From Vulcanisaeta moutnovskia 768-28 (GTDB lineage Archaea > Thermoproteota > Thermoprotei > Thermoproteales > Thermocladiaceae): a stretch of 64,000 nt of DNA. Positions within the stretch are counted from its first letter, which is position 1; the number at the start of each line of letters is the position of its first letter. This document shows, in pieces, positions 18,067-27,656 of this stretch. The DNA lies in assembly GCF_000190315.1 (NCBI RefSeq), contig NC_015151.1:1-64000 (forward strand). Reading direction: 5' to 3'. A program made the position numbers and the translations under genes. The notes below the pieces were generated by a model. It searched no databases. It was not told the origin of the DNA and worked only from the letters and a program-made list of their open reading frames with translations.

Positions 18067-18543
18067 TTATAATGGGTTACCCTTTACCATGGGTTGCGAT
18101 TTCATTAACGCCAGTAATACAGCCGCTCCAAGCATTGTGAGTATTACCATTACGATTGCGGTATTGACGCTCCCGTAGTAAATCTGGGTTGGTGTATAGT
18201 TTGTAAAAGGCCCTATGTACTTAAATCCATATGGTGATGCTTCTATGTATGCGGCATTTGAGACCATATTCAAGAGTAATTCCGCAATTCCCGTGTTACC
18301 AGTTATCATTAATAACACTATGGTCAATACGCCAACATTAAGTATCAAGCCTATGAACAACATGAACATACCCAGTACCATAGCAACTGCCTTTTTACCC
18401 TTGGGACCTCCCCTCACATATGTATGTGTCCCCTTCTCCTTTATCCTCCAGGATCGAATCCAAGTTCTCAAATGACGAAACATGTATAGGGAAATAAATA
18501 GCAGTATAATACCTGTAACAAATAGTAATATGAAGCTAAGCAT
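18067..18543 (-). CDS. Uncharacterised membrane protein (three helices)
   Basis: A 158-residue protein with hydrophobic segments near residues 3-22, 53-80 and 128-148, and a basic loop after the first helix (RHLRTWIRSWRIKEKG). No family recognised. Its ATG overlaps the TAA of the upstream gene (18543-18896) by one base, so the two are translationally coupled and probably form one membrane unit. Confidence 0.65.
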   Translation of the reverse strand: MLSFILLFVTGIILLFISLYMFRHLRTWIRSWRIKEKGTHTYVRGGPKGKKAVAMVLGMFMLFIGLILNVGVLTIVLLMITGNTGIAELLLNMVSNAAYIEASPYGFKYIGPFTNYTPTQIYYGSVNTAIVMVILTMLGAAVLLALMKSQPMVKGNPL

Positions 18544-18896
18544 TATTGTTTACCCATTATTCTAGCTATGTCATATACGACTGGTGGTTTCCAATAAAGA
18601 TTACTACGTTCCCTAAGTATTCCAACTAACCATATTATAAGAAACGCTAAACCAACCAAGATTCCAAGGATCCTTATGAGCAATAAAACCGGAGGTATAA
18701 AAATAAGTGCGAAGGTCAATATGTCCAGTATCACATCCACAACTATTATCACAAGCCCAAAGGCTATACTCAGGTAGGACCAATGCTTAACATATCCAGA
18801 GTTCGGTCTCATTATAATGCCAATTATCCCACCAACAAGCGGTATGATCCAGGCTATTAAGCCCCATGTGCGTTCATCCTCACTTATCTGAGACAT
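18543..18896 (-). CDS. Small membrane protein resembling the DUF4870/TMEM family
   Basis: Starting at ATG 18896 the protein reads SEDERTWGLIAWIIPLVGGI, then YVKHWSYLSIAFGLVIIV and two more hydrophobic stretches. The pattern, with an early Trp-rich helix, a K-H-W-S-Y-type loop and about 115 residues, is like DUF4870-type proteins of unknown function. The open frame could start six codons earlier, but M-S-Q-I is favoured by the family pattern. Overlaps the downstream membrane gene by one base. Confidence 0.65.
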   Translation of the reverse strand: MSQISEDERTWGLIAWIIPLVGGIIGIIMRPNSGYVKHWSYLSIAFGLVIIVVDVILDILTFALIFIPPVLLLIRILGILVGLAFLIIWLVGILRERSNLYWKPPVVYDIARIMGKQ

Positions 18897-19181
18897 ACAG
18901 GTTCCAAGGAACAAAATATTTATAAATTTTTCTATCTCTCGTATTTTATAATTATTTTTAACAATAAGATATACTATAACGTATTAATAATACTAATTTC
19001 ACATTGTTTTGTATGTTTTTCCTCCAGATTTTAAGTAATGATTATATTATTTTAGACAAAAATTATTTTTCTGTAATATAATTTATAATTATATATAGGT
19101 ATAGCTTAAGTATACTATGAGCATTAATCTGCTGGATAATTAGTTATCTTAATGAATGAAATAGTTATAATTGATTAAGGG

Positions 19182-19964
19182 ATGATGTTAATCATGGGCA
19201 ATGTAATTACTGAAAGGAGGGGACATGTATTTATTGTTATGATTAGTAGGCCGGAGAGGAGGAATGCTATTGATGCTAATACCGCTGAGGATTTGTTTAG
19301 GGCTTGGAGGTACTTTGATGGAGATCCTGATCTATATGTGGGTATAATCACTGGTGCTGGTGGTTATTTTTCGGCTGGGGCTGATTTGTACGACATTGAT
19401 AGGCTCATTAATAGGGTTACTGACCCTAATGGTCCTCTTGGCTTTACTAGGCTTAGGCTTTCCAAGCCTGTGATAGCCGCGGTAAGTGGTTATTGTGTAG
19501 CCGGTGGTTTGGAGATAGCGCTTTGGGCTGATATTAGGGTTGCTGATAGGACTGCTAAGTTCGGCTTTCTGGAAAGGAGATTTGGTGTTCCACTCGTTGA
19601 TGGTGGTACGCAGAGACTGGTTAGGATTGTTGGGCTTGGTAGGGCCCTTGACTTAATATTGACGGGACGATTAATAAGTGCTGAGGAGGCGTATCAGTGG
19701 GGTTTAGTTAATTACCTGGTTGATGAGGGTAAGGCTCTTGATAAGGCCATTGAAATTGCAGAATTAATCAGTAGGTACCCACAGGAGACCCTTAGGAATG
19801 ATAGGCTCGCGATATACGAGGGCTTAGATAAGCCATTGAGTGAAGGCCTAATCATTGAGATGAATTATGGATTGAAATCAATAAGGGCTGGGGAGATATA
19901 CGAGGGTGTGAGGAGGTTTAAGGAGGGTGCGGGTAGGCATGGTGATTACATTAATACTAGGTAA
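19182..19964 (+). CDS. Enoyl-CoA hydratase/isomerase family protein (crotonase fold)
   Basis: A 260-residue crotonase. GAGGYFSAGADL and SGYCVAGGLEIAL form the two oxyanion-hole turns that bind the acyl-CoA thioester, and LERRFGVPLVDGGTQRL is the active-site helix in which the first catalytic Glu is kept but the second Glu position is a loop residue (VDGG). It therefore may act as hydratase, isomerase or hydrolase. An alternative start is ATG 19194 (MGNVITERRG), better placed relative to the TATA-like AGTTATAATT at about 19162-19171. The gene stands 4 kb before the acyl-CoA island at 24-32.6 kb and may serve the same pathway (inference). Confidence 0.88.
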   Translation: MMLIMGNVITERRGHVFIVMISRPERRNAIDANTAEDLFRAWRYFDGDPDLYVGIITGAGGYFSAGADLYDIDRLINRVTDPNGPLGFTRLRLSKPVIAAVSGYCVAGGLEIALWADIRVADRTAKFGFLERRFGVPLVDGGTQRLVRIVGLGRALDLILTGRLISAEEAYQWGLVNYLVDEGKALDKAIEIAELISRYPQETLRNDRLAIYEGLDKPLSEGLIIEMNYGLKSIRAGEIYEGVRRFKEGAGRHGDYINTR

Positions 19965-20012
19965 TTTGATTTAGTAAGATTTATCAGTTAGTAATTAATT
20001 AACTTAGTAATT

Positions 20013-20249
20013 ATGAGGGTAAAGGTCACTAGGAATTTTCAGGTAACAATACCCACCGAAATAAGGGAAAGACTTGGGATAAGGGTTGGTGATTACGTAG
20101 ACATTACCTATGACGAGAAGGAGGGAGTCATTATCATAAGGCCTTATCGTAAAAAATGGACAACCTATACGCTAGGTAAGAAGTTAACGCCTGAAGATAT
20201 TGAGCAGATAATTAATGAGGTGAGGTATGAAAACGCAAATAATCATTGA
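20013..20249 (+). CDS. vapB: VapB-type antitoxin (AbrB/SpoVT DNA-binding fold)
   Basis: A 78-residue protein with an N-terminal swapped-hairpin AbrB domain: VTRNFQVTIPTEIRERLGIRVGDYVDI is the family signature. The C-terminal half (LTPEDIEQIINEV) would wrap the toxin. It overlaps the PIN-domain gene by 23 bp, the standard antitoxin-toxin arrangement, and should repress its own promoter. Confidence 0.9.
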   Translation: MRVKVTRNFQVTIPTEIRERLGIRVGDYVDITYDEKEGVIIIRPYRKKWTTYTLGKKLTPEDIEQIINEVRYENANNH

Positions 20250-20625
20250 TACAAATGTTTTGGTATATGCAACGTTTAAAGATAGTGAGTATCATGATGA
20301 ATCATATAGCATAATACAAAAGGGTGATGCCGTAATACCTTATGTTGTTCTTCATGAATATATATGGGTATTAATGAAACTAATGAAGGATGTGAAGATT
20401 GTTAAATCGAAACTGAATGAATTAAGTGACTTCATAATAATTCATGAGGATTTAGATACGATATATTCCGGTTTAGCTCTGATGGAGGAGGATGGAGCTC
20501 CAATTTCAATGTTAAATGATTACATAATATTGTCAGTGGCATTAAGGAGGGGTGCTTACTTAGCCACTTACGACCAAAGACTGAGGAAAGCGGCTAGTAA
20601 ACATGAAGTGACGGTAATACCGTAA
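20227..20625 (+). CDS. vapC: VapC-type PIN-domain toxin
   Basis: A 132-residue PIN-domain RNase. All four acidic positions are visible: IIDTNVL (Asp8), HEYIW (Glu44), NDYII and TYDQRL. VapC toxins cut tRNA or rRNA when freed from the antitoxin. The gene overlaps vapB by 23 bp. Complete, in contrast to the second vapC of the window at 45.1 kb. Confidence 0.9.
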   Translation: MKTQIIIDTNVLVYATFKDSEYHDESYSIIQKGDAVIPYVVLHEYIWVLMKLMKDVKIVKSKLNELSDFIIIHEDLDTIYSGLALMEEDGAPISMLNDYIILSVALRRGAYLATYDQRLRKAASKHEVTVIP

Positions 20626-20673
20626 GTTTTTAAACAGCTTTACCATTCAGTAATACCGTACCTTACTTTCAGA

Positions 20674-21057
20674 TTAACGCTTTATTAATTTACGTATATA
20701 GTGGCCCACCAATCCTCCTAAGCCTGCGAGGGCGAGTGCTATTAATAACGTTATTACTAGGAGTATTATTGAGCCAACGATACTGTATGGTAATCCGATT
20801 ATTGCGGCTGTTACTTCGCCATCATAGATCGCGTATGGGTTTGCAAGAATACTAATCAGGACACCGAGAAGTCCAGGCACCCCTGCGCACGTAAATGCAG
20901 ACAGTGCCTTATTAGCATTTAAGGAATAACCAATTATTAGACCTAGTACTGCCATTAATAGCCAGTAACCTTCATATACCAATGCAAATGAGATCACCAG
21001 ATTCACTATGAATAAGACCCAGAAGCGGGTTGTATAACTCATGGTCATGTCTATCAC
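20674..21057 (-). CDS. Small membrane protein coupled to the penicillin-acylase gene
   Basis: A 127-residue protein with three to four hydrophobic helices rich in Leu/Ile/Gly and a basic C-terminus (HYIRKLIKR). No family recognised. Its ATG overlaps the stop of the upstream Ntn-hydrolase gene by 4 bp (ATGA), so the two are co-translated; it may help place or protect the acylase in the membrane (inference). Confidence 0.65.
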   Translation of the reverse strand: MIDMTMSYTTRFWVLFIVNLVISFALVYEGYWLLMAVLGLIIGYSLNANKALSAFTCAGVPGLLGVLISILANPYAIYDGEVTAAIIGLPYSIVGSIILLVITLLIALALAGLGGLVGHYIRKLIKR

Positions 21058-23657
21058 CCTGGTAATGTGGCGTTTGGTAGATATAGGTAATAGAAGTACT
21101 GGGGTAGGCCTGGTGGTATTAATGTGTAGTATTGTCCATTGAGCCAGTATGCGGTTGTGTCGTTGTATAACGGACTTAGTGGATTCTCTGAAATACCGCC
21201 TGGGTAAACACCAATACCACCGAGTGGGGTGGCCATGTTGACTATCTGACGCCAGCTCGGTCCCTCATTCGATATCAATCCATAGGCCGCGTTTATTGTA
21301 TTGCAATCACCAGGTGCTGGGAATGGGCCGACCGATAGTTGATTAACGCCAAAGAAGCTTGTTAATTCCCTATAATGCACCCTACCCCAATACCACGTTG
21401 ACGGGGTTGGCCCTAACTTACTCATTAATTCACTTATTGTTTGATTGAAGGCCAGTAACATGACTATTGTTGCGTTCCTACTTTGTCCCGTGATTGGGTC
21501 GTTAAACCACACTATGTCTGGATAATTATTAGTCCAGTTTGCCAGGTCTAGTATTAATGGTCCGTGGAATATTGCGTCCGGTCCTAGGAATATGGAGAAT
21601 TCGCCGAGACCATCAGCGGGTGTTATGTTGTAGTATTGGAACCAGGGCATGAAGGTATCGTTTAGGTAATTCCATAGCCAGAAGTAATATATCGTGGCCG
21701 CTGCAGAGTTTGGTGTGAAATCGCCGTTCCAATCCTTAAGTAATTCGTAGGCCTGTACCTCAATCGGCGTTAGTCGGTCTAAATGCGTGGATAAGGCGTT
21801 AAGTAGTGGTGGTAAGAATAAATTCGTGGAGTAATCATGAACGTTAAGTTGTATCGCCTCCATCGATGCGTAAGTTATGTTACTCTCCTCCTCAAACTTG
21901 GAGAGCAATGTATAAATCTCGTCAGCTCTAAATCCACTTTCAAAGATCCAACCCACGTAATATGGGTAGTTAGGCGATACAAGTATCTCATTGGCTGATA
22001 ATGCAAAGCGTGATGGTGGGTTTAGGACATATGGTTGATATTGTGTCGGTATAAAACCAACCCAGTCGTAAGATCCATTACCGAGCATTACAGCCCTTGG
22101 ATTACCACCGTTAACTACTGGGTATAGTCCCCAGGCAAATATACCAATGTTTCCATACCTATCGGCGTACGCAAAGTTCTGTATTCCAACCTTAAAGTAC
22201 GATAAGCCCTCAAGAAACTCAGTGAGGTTTTGTGCAATGTCGAAGTATAGGAATGTAGCTCCTTCATCTGTTGGATACATTCCAGTCCAATTCATCACTA
22301 TAACAACACCACTATAATTGGCAATGACAACGCCATTACGGGCTAGGTACACATTATATGGTACATACCCAACACCCTTAACGTAGATCTTCTCCTGAAC
22401 AACCTCAAAGGGCATCCAAGAACCATCATAGTAATACTCACCTGGGTGATTAGGGCTTGTAACCTCAACGTAATAATAAACTACCTGGGGCTCCGCATCG
22501 GTCGCGCCCCATGCTATAAATGGATTATGACCAAGTATCACACCTGGAACACCTGGGAAATCTACACCAATCACATTCATGCCAGGTCCAACCAGTTGAA
22601 AGCCGATCCAAATAGATGGGACAGTCGTTGTTAGGTGGGGGTCATTTGCCAAGAATGCCTGTCCGCTCGGTGATAATGCGACCCAGTTATTACTACCTTC
22701 ATCGCTCAAGCCAATTACGAAGTGCTCAAATGGGTTTATGCCAGGTAATAACTTACTAGCTATAGAGTCCCTAAATGCAGTATCGCTCTCCTCATAAAAT
22801 GCTATTGCCTTATCAATCGCCTCAATAAATTCCTGCTTAGTTATGCCGGGTGGCAATGGGTTTGGGGAATAGAAACTTAGGCCCTTAATATTTCCCGTGG
22901 TATTGTAAATACCTAGGTTCCATTCCTCGGGATACACGGGGTATTGAATTGATGAGGGGTACGCCGGGTAGAATGCATAAATAACCTGCTTTGGCATTTT
23001 GAGAAGTGCCACAGTAAATGGCAATTGATCAGCAGATCCGCTCAATGACCACGTGAGTAATTGCTGTATGGCAAAGGTATCTTCCATAGTCCATGGTAGA
23101 GGTCTAAAACCAAGAACCTTAAATATAATGGGCATCCTTTGTGATGTCAATGATTCAATGTATGCATTAACGCCAAGGGTATAGTAGTAAAGGGCCTCAT
23201 AGGTAAAGCTCGATTTGTTCAATGAATCAACAATTTCCTGAGTAACCTGGGGTGTTAATAATGTCCTAAAGAATTCATCACTGGGTAGTACCGATGGACC
23301 TACTACTGATGATAAATTACCCATGGTCATCATCGCCATAAAGTACATTTGAGCAAGTCTATACTCAGCTGTTAAGTAACCCTCCTCATAAAACACAGCC
23401 CAGGTCTCATTAGAGGCAATCCTAATGAAACCATCAGGAGTTACACATACAACAATGGCTGCGGAACTATCATTAATCGTTAAAACACTACTATGACAAC
23501 CAACACCAGGAGGAGGAACACTATTCCAAACACCAGTACCTGGATTAAGAACCTGCCCTAGGGGAGCCAGAATGCTAATAGGAACACTCAGTAATATTGC
23601 CACAAGGAGCAAACAAATCACAGCTAAACCTAGCTTTATATAAAGCAATATACTCAT
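21054..23657 (-). CDS. Penicillin acylase-type Ntn hydrolase, exported
   Basis: An approximately 867-residue member of peptidase family S45. After a hydrophobic export/anchor helix (residues about 3-25) comes the alpha-chain region, then GSNNWVALSP, where Ser322 should become the N-terminal nucleophile of the beta chain after self-cleavage; AFLANDPHL follows as in the family. These enzymes cut amides: beta-lactam side chains, N-acyl homoserine lactones or other acylated amines. Start set at 23657 (MSILLYIK) since the upstream 31 codons are AT-rich promoter-like sequence. The natural substrate is unknown. Confidence 0.9.
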   Translation of the reverse strand: MSILLYIKLGLAVICLLLVAILLSVPISILAPLGQVLNPGTGVWNSVPPPGVGCHSSVLTINDSSAAIVVCVTPDGFIRIASNETWAVFYEEGYLTAEYRLAQMYFMAMMTMGNLSSVVGPSVLPSDEFFRTLLTPQVTQEIVDSLNKSSFTYEALYYYTLGVNAYIESLTSQRMPIIFKVLGFRPLPWTMEDTFAIQQLLTWSLSGSADQLPFTVALLKMPKQVIYAFYPAYPSSIQYPVYPEEWNLGIYNTTGNIKGLSFYSPNPLPPGITKQEFIEAIDKAIAFYEESDTAFRDSIASKLLPGINPFEHFVIGLSDEGSNNWVALSPSGQAFLANDPHLTTTVPSIWIGFQLVGPGMNVIGVDFPGVPGVILGHNPFIAWGATDAEPQVVYYYVEVTSPNHPGEYYYDGSWMPFEVVQEKIYVKGVGYVPYNVYLARNGVVIANYSGVVIVMNWTGMYPTDEGATFLYFDIAQNLTEFLEGLSYFKVGIQNFAYADRYGNIGIFAWGLYPVVNGGNPRAVMLGNGSYDWVGFIPTQYQPYVLNPPSRFALSANEILVSPNYPYYVGWIFESGFRADEIYTLLSKFEEESNITYASMEAIQLNVHDYSTNLFLPPLLNALSTHLDRLTPIEVQAYELLKDWNGDFTPNSAAATIYYFWLWNYLNDTFMPWFQYYNITPADGLGEFSIFLGPDAIFHGPLILDLANWTNNYPDIVWFNDPITGQSRNATIVMLLAFNQTISELMSKLGPTPSTWYWGRVHYRELTSFFGVNQLSVGPFPAPGDCNTINAAYGLISNEGPSWRQIVNMATPLGGIGVYPGGISENPLSPLYNDTTAYWLNGQYYTLIPPGLPQYFYYLYLPNATLPG

Positions 23658-23901
23658 ACAATATCTGATAATTAATTTAGGATTTATAAAAATAATATGT
23701 TTATAAAATATATAGAATATAATCATGAATAAAAAGGTTATCTTTAACAATTAGGTATTTTTAATAATCGACATAATAATTTTTATTCAAAAAATCTTAA
23801 TTATTAAGAAATAGAATTAATGCAATTAATTAATTACCGTAAATTTGAAGGATTTAATTTTAATAATACATATTAATAAGTACTGCTTTTAATAATATCG
23901 A

Positions 23902-23923
23902 CAATGTTCTTTTATAAACATTG
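23902..23923. promoter_or_regulatory. Inverted repeat, candidate operator of the acyl-CoA island
   Basis: CAATGTT (23902-23908) and AACATTG (23917-23923) are perfect 7-bp arms around an 8-bp AT-rich centre. It lies just upstream of the TATA-like TATCTTTAAATATT that precedes the MFS gene at 23969. The island contains a TetR regulator, whose family binds palindromes of this size; the link is inference. The remaining intergenic DNA (23658-23968) is AT-rich without other clear features. Confidence 0.4.
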
Positions 23924-23968
23924 ATTTGATATCTTTAAATATTCTTATTTTTATGTTAAACTTGACAG

Positions 23969-25351
23969 GTGGGTCAAGTGTCAGATAGAGAGCTCAAGCT
24001 TGGTGAGCTTCGAGCAAGAATAGATAGACTCCCAGTAAGACCTTACCCTGTTTCCTGGATGGTCATTATCGGTCTTGGTTACTTCTTTGCATTCTACGAT
24101 ATACTTACGTTATCATTTGCTATAGTTTCTCCCATGATTCAGCAATTGAAAATGACTAGGTTAGAGATCAGTGAGGCTGTCTCTGTTTCATTATTTGGAT
24201 ACATAATTGGTGCTTATTTTGTTGCCACAGTAAGTGATTATTGGGGGCGTAGGTGGGGATTAATAACTAACGCCATATTAATTGCCATTGGTTCTTTGGG
24301 TAGCGCATTATCAACAAACGCCATCGTCTTAATAGCAAGTAGATTAATAGCTGGTATGGGTATTGGTGCTGAAATAGCTATTATAAATACATACATATCA
24401 GAAATAACGCCAGCACCCATTAGGGGTAAAATGGTACAATTTACGTACTTAGCAGGAGCTTTAGGTTTTGCCGTAACACCATTCATAGCCTTTGCATTGA
24501 TACCAATATCGCCAATAGGCTGGAGGTGGTTATTTGGATTAGGTGCACTTGTTGCAGCGGCAATAGTTCCTTTACGATACCTAATGCCAGAAAGCCCCAG
24601 ATGGCTTACAATAAAGGGTAAGTTTGATGAGGCTGAGAGGGTCGTTAGAACACTGGAAAGCTTTGCTGAAAAGAAGGTAAGGCCATTACCGCCAGTTCCA
24701 CCACCACTTCCTGAGAAACTATTATCGAAGTTCCCAACGGCAGAATTATTCAATAGGAAATACGGCCCAAGACTTTTAATGGCCGTTTTATTCTGGTTCT
24801 TCGATTACATGCTTGCATATGGTGTAATTGGTTTTGCACCATACATATTCGTGGCCGCTGGCTTCACATTCACAACAGCGACCTGGTACATAGCACTGGG
24901 TAGCATTGGTTATATAGTTGGTGCGTTGTCCATGGCGCCTATAGCCGATAAGTGGGAGAGAAAGTACCTTGTGGCTTCAGCTTTTAGCATCGCCACACTC
25001 GCAGTATTCTTATATGCCGTAGCCGTTGGTATTCGTTCACCAATAATATTAACTATAGGCGCATTCCTGGGCGCCTTTGCGACGGCATTTGCTGTGCCCG
25101 CCTATACATATACTGCTGAATTATTCCCAACAAGGGCAAGGGCTAGTGGTTTCGCTATAGCCGACGGTGTTGGGCATCTTGGTGGTGCCGTGGTTCCATT
25201 CATAATATACCTCGTCTTTAATCCATTAAATCCGCTTAGTACTGGTGTATGGACTTTCGTGCTACTTGGCATATTTGAGATAATTGCCACATTAATAGTG
25301 CTTACAGGCCCAAGAACAACTAAATTAAGGCTTGAGCAGGTTTCGGATTAA
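23969..25351 (+). CDS. MFS transporter, metabolite:H+ symporter type
   Basis: A 460-residue, 12-helix transporter. VATVSDYWGRRWGLI is the MFS loop 2-3 signature, RLIAGMGIGAEIAIINTYISE the helix 4 region and PESPRWLTIKGKFDEAERVV the central loop, all as in the sugar/aromatic-acid:H+ symporter group. Given its operon, it probably imports the organic acid that the downstream ligases activate (inference). GTG start at 23969, about 30 bp below TTTAAATAT. It is followed at 13 bp by the hydrolase gene. Confidence 0.88.
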   Translation: MGQVSDRELKLGELRARIDRLPVRPYPVSWMVIIGLGYFFAFYDILTLSFAIVSPMIQQLKMTRLEISEAVSVSLFGYIIGAYFVATVSDYWGRRWGLITNAILIAIGSLGSALSTNAIVLIASRLIAGMGIGAEIAIINTYISEITPAPIRGKMVQFTYLAGALGFAVTPFIAFALIPISPIGWRWLFGLGALVAAAIVPLRYLMPESPRWLTIKGKFDEAERVVRTLESFAEKKVRPLPPVPPPLPEKLLSKFPTAELFNRKYGPRLLMAVLFWFFDYMLAYGVIGFAPYIFVAAGFTFTTATWYIALGSIGYIVGALSMAPIADKWERKYLVASAFSIATLAVFLYAVAVGIRSPIILTIGAFLGAFATAFAVPAYTYTAELFPTRARASGFAIADGVGHLGGAVVPFIIYLVFNPLNPLSTGVWTFVLLGIFEIIATLIVLTGPRTTKLRLEQVSD

Positions 25352-25364
25352 TGCGGTGATTAAT

Positions 25365-26213
25365 GTGAAGAGCGGTTATGTAGTCACTAGAGATGGTGTA
25401 TCGATATATTATGAAGTTGATGGTATGGGGGAACCCTTGGTCTTAGTTGAGGGTTTAGGGTATGCTAATTGGATGTGGATTAAGCAAAGGTCGCTTGCTA
25501 ATTATGTAAAATTAATAATTTATGATAATAGGGGTGCTGGTTTGTCCTCAAAGCCTGATAAACCATACACTATGGATGATTTTGCTAATGACCTTGAGGA
25601 CTTACTGAACTACCTCTCAATAGATAGGGCGTTTATATGGGGCGTCTCGATGGGCGGCATGATAGCAATGTACTTCACATATAGGAACCCAGGTAGGGTT
25701 AAGGGCTTAATCCTTGGTGGGACTAATTTTGGTGTTAAATCGTTACCGCCAAGTAAGGAAGCACTTGAAGTTTTGTTAAAACCTCCTAATCCTAATCTTG
25801 ATAGGAGGCAAATGCTTATTGAAAGGATGAGGGTTGCTTTCTCCAAGGATTTCTTTGAGAGACATAGGGATGAGGTTGAGCGTATTGTAGAGGTGAGGAT
25901 GATGTTCGAGGAGGATCCAAAGGCATATAACAATCAATTAGCCGCTGTACTGACATTTGACTTTAAGGATAGACTGCCCAATATAGTGGTTCCAACATTA
26001 ATAGTGACTGGTGATGAGGACTATGTAGTTAACCCTGAGAATTCCCGCATAATGAATCAATTAATGCCTAATAGTAAGCTTGTCATACTTAAGGGGGCTG
26101 GTCATTTGGCGATTATCGAGCGTGCTGATGATTATAATAGGTTAGTTCTTAATTTCATAAATGATGTTATCAATGGTACATTTAAGCCGTCGAAGGAAGC
26201 CATGGTGATTTAA
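25365..26213 (+). CDS. Alpha/beta hydrolase
   Basis: A hydrolase of about 280 residues with nucleophile elbow WGVSMGGM (Ser95 from this start), an oxyanion loop VLVEGLGYANW, a typical YDNRGAGLSSKP block, an acid Asp in TGDEDYVV and catalytic His in GAGHLAIIE. GTG 25365 is chosen because GGTGAT precedes it at ribosome-binding distance and the upstream frame runs back into the MFS gene; GTG 25356 is an alternative. Fits an esterase, lactonase or C-C hydrolase that supplies the acid for the next gene. Ends 1 bp before the ligase start. Confidence 0.87.
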   Translation: MKSGYVVTRDGVSIYYEVDGMGEPLVLVEGLGYANWMWIKQRSLANYVKLIIYDNRGAGLSSKPDKPYTMDDFANDLEDLLNYLSIDRAFIWGVSMGGMIAMYFTYRNPGRVKGLILGGTNFGVKSLPPSKEALEVLLKPPNPNLDRRQMLIERMRVAFSKDFFERHRDEVERIVEVRMMFEEDPKAYNNQLAAVLTFDFKDRLPNIVVPTLIVTGDEDYVVNPENSRIMNQLMPNSKLVILKGAGHLAIIERADDYNRLVLNFINDVINGTFKPSKEAMVI

Positions 26214-26214
26214 C

Positions 26215-27648
26215 ATGCTTGAGAGCCTACTTAGGCATAGAGCTAGAATTGAGGACTCAATCGCTATTAAGGTTGGTAATGACTCATATACGTATTCACA
26301 CCTTGAAGCTTTGTCTAATAGGATTGCGTATGCATTAAGTAATCTAGGTGTTAGATTTGGCGACAGGGTTATTACGCTTATAAGGTCGCCAATACATCAC
26401 GTAACAACATTCTTTGCATTAAGGAAAATAGGAGCCACATTGGTACCTGTAAATCCTAGGCTTGGCATTGATTTTCTAAATTTCGTAATTAACGATGTTA
26501 GGCCATCCCTTATAATCGATGACTATTACGGAAAGGGTATAAGTATGGATAAGGTTATTGAAGATGCAAACCATGGATATAGTTATGAATATAGGATGAA
26601 TCTTGATGAAATAGCCATGATTCTATATACAGGAGGCACTACGGGTCCTCCTAAGGGCGCTATGGTTCATGAAGGATCCATTCTTTGGAACGCAATAATA
26701 ACGGTAATATCATGGGGGCTTACAAAGAATGACTGCACCATAGTATCATTACCTCTTTACCACACTGGTGGATGGAACGTATTATTAATGCCATTATTAT
26801 TAGTCGGTGGTAAGGTCGTGCTCCCTGAAACCGATAAGTTTGACCCAGACTGGACAATACAAACATTGGTTAGGGAAGGCTGCACCGTGTATATGGGTGT
26901 ACCAACAATGCTTGATTCAATAAGTAAGTCGCCATTATTTGAAAGCATGGATTTATCGCATGTTCTCTTCATTAATGGCGGTGGGCCGTTATTACCCAAT
27001 GTTGCACAGCGTTTTATCAATAAAGGATACAGGATCTTTCAGGGGTATGGATTAACCGAGGCTGGTCCCAATAATTTCTATATCGCGCCAGAACGTTACA
27101 GAGATAAGGTGATGTCTGTCGGTAAACCCCTACTGTTCATTGAGATGAAATTATCAGAGGAGGGTGAGTTATTAATAAAGGGACCACATGTTTTTAAGGG
27201 ATATTGGAATAGACCTGGTGAAAGGCCATTTACGGAGGACGGCTATTTAAGGACGGGTGACTTATTCGTTATTGATAGGGATGGGGACTTTTCATTCTTA
27301 GATAGAAAGAAGGATATGATAAAGACAGGTGGTGAGAATGTTTACTCAACTGAGGTTGAGGTAGCTCTTAAGCAATTGCCATACATAGATGACGCAGCTG
27401 TCTTCGGAGTTCCTGATGAGCATTGGGGCGAGGCTGTCGTTGCTGTTGTCGTTAAGAAGCCAGGTTTTAAGGTAACCGAGGATGACGTGAAGAAGGATCT
27501 TAAGAAGGTGTTGGCTTCGTTTAAGGTGCCCAAGCGTATAATATTCGTTAAGGAGATACCTAAGACCCAGATTGGTAAGATTTCAAAAAGAGAGTTGCGT
27601 GAGAGGTATATAAAGGATGGTTTTAAGGACGTACTAGATGAGGGTTGA
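26215..27648 (+). CDS. Acyl-CoA synthetase (AMP-forming ligase)
   Basis: A 477-residue ANL-superfamily ligase. YTGGTTGPPKGAM is the P-loop, QGYGLTEAGP the adenine-binding motif, RTGDLFVIDRDGDF the ribose-binding Asp and hinge, and KTQIGKISKREL carries the C-terminal catalytic Lys. It activates a carboxylic acid with ATP and joins it to CoA; chain type unknown. The gene is tightly packed between the hydrolase and the KAS III-like gene, indicating one operon. This copy is intact, unlike the one at 31020. Confidence 0.92.
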   Translation: MLESLLRHRARIEDSIAIKVGNDSYTYSHLEALSNRIAYALSNLGVRFGDRVITLIRSPIHHVTTFFALRKIGATLVPVNPRLGIDFLNFVINDVRPSLIIDDYYGKGISMDKVIEDANHGYSYEYRMNLDEIAMILYTGGTTGPPKGAMVHEGSILWNAIITVISWGLTKNDCTIVSLPLYHTGGWNVLLMPLLLVGGKVVLPETDKFDPDWTIQTLVREGCTVYMGVPTMLDSISKSPLFESMDLSHVLFINGGGPLLPNVAQRFINKGYRIFQGYGLTEAGPNNFYIAPERYRDKVMSVGKPLLFIEMKLSEEGELLIKGPHVFKGYWNRPGERPFTEDGYLRTGDLFVIDRDGDFSFLDRKKDMIKTGGENVYSTEVEVALKQLPYIDDAAVFGVPDEHWGEAVVAVVVKKPGFKVTEDDVKKDLKKVLASFKVPKRIIFVKEIPKTQIGKISKRELRERYIKDGFKDVLDEG

Positions 27649-27656
27649 GCATAGTT

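Noticed and set aside
24238-24753. 171-codon open frame opposite the MFS gene
   Set aside because: Antisense to clear transporter motifs; low-complexity Pro/Gly/Ala/Asn composition.
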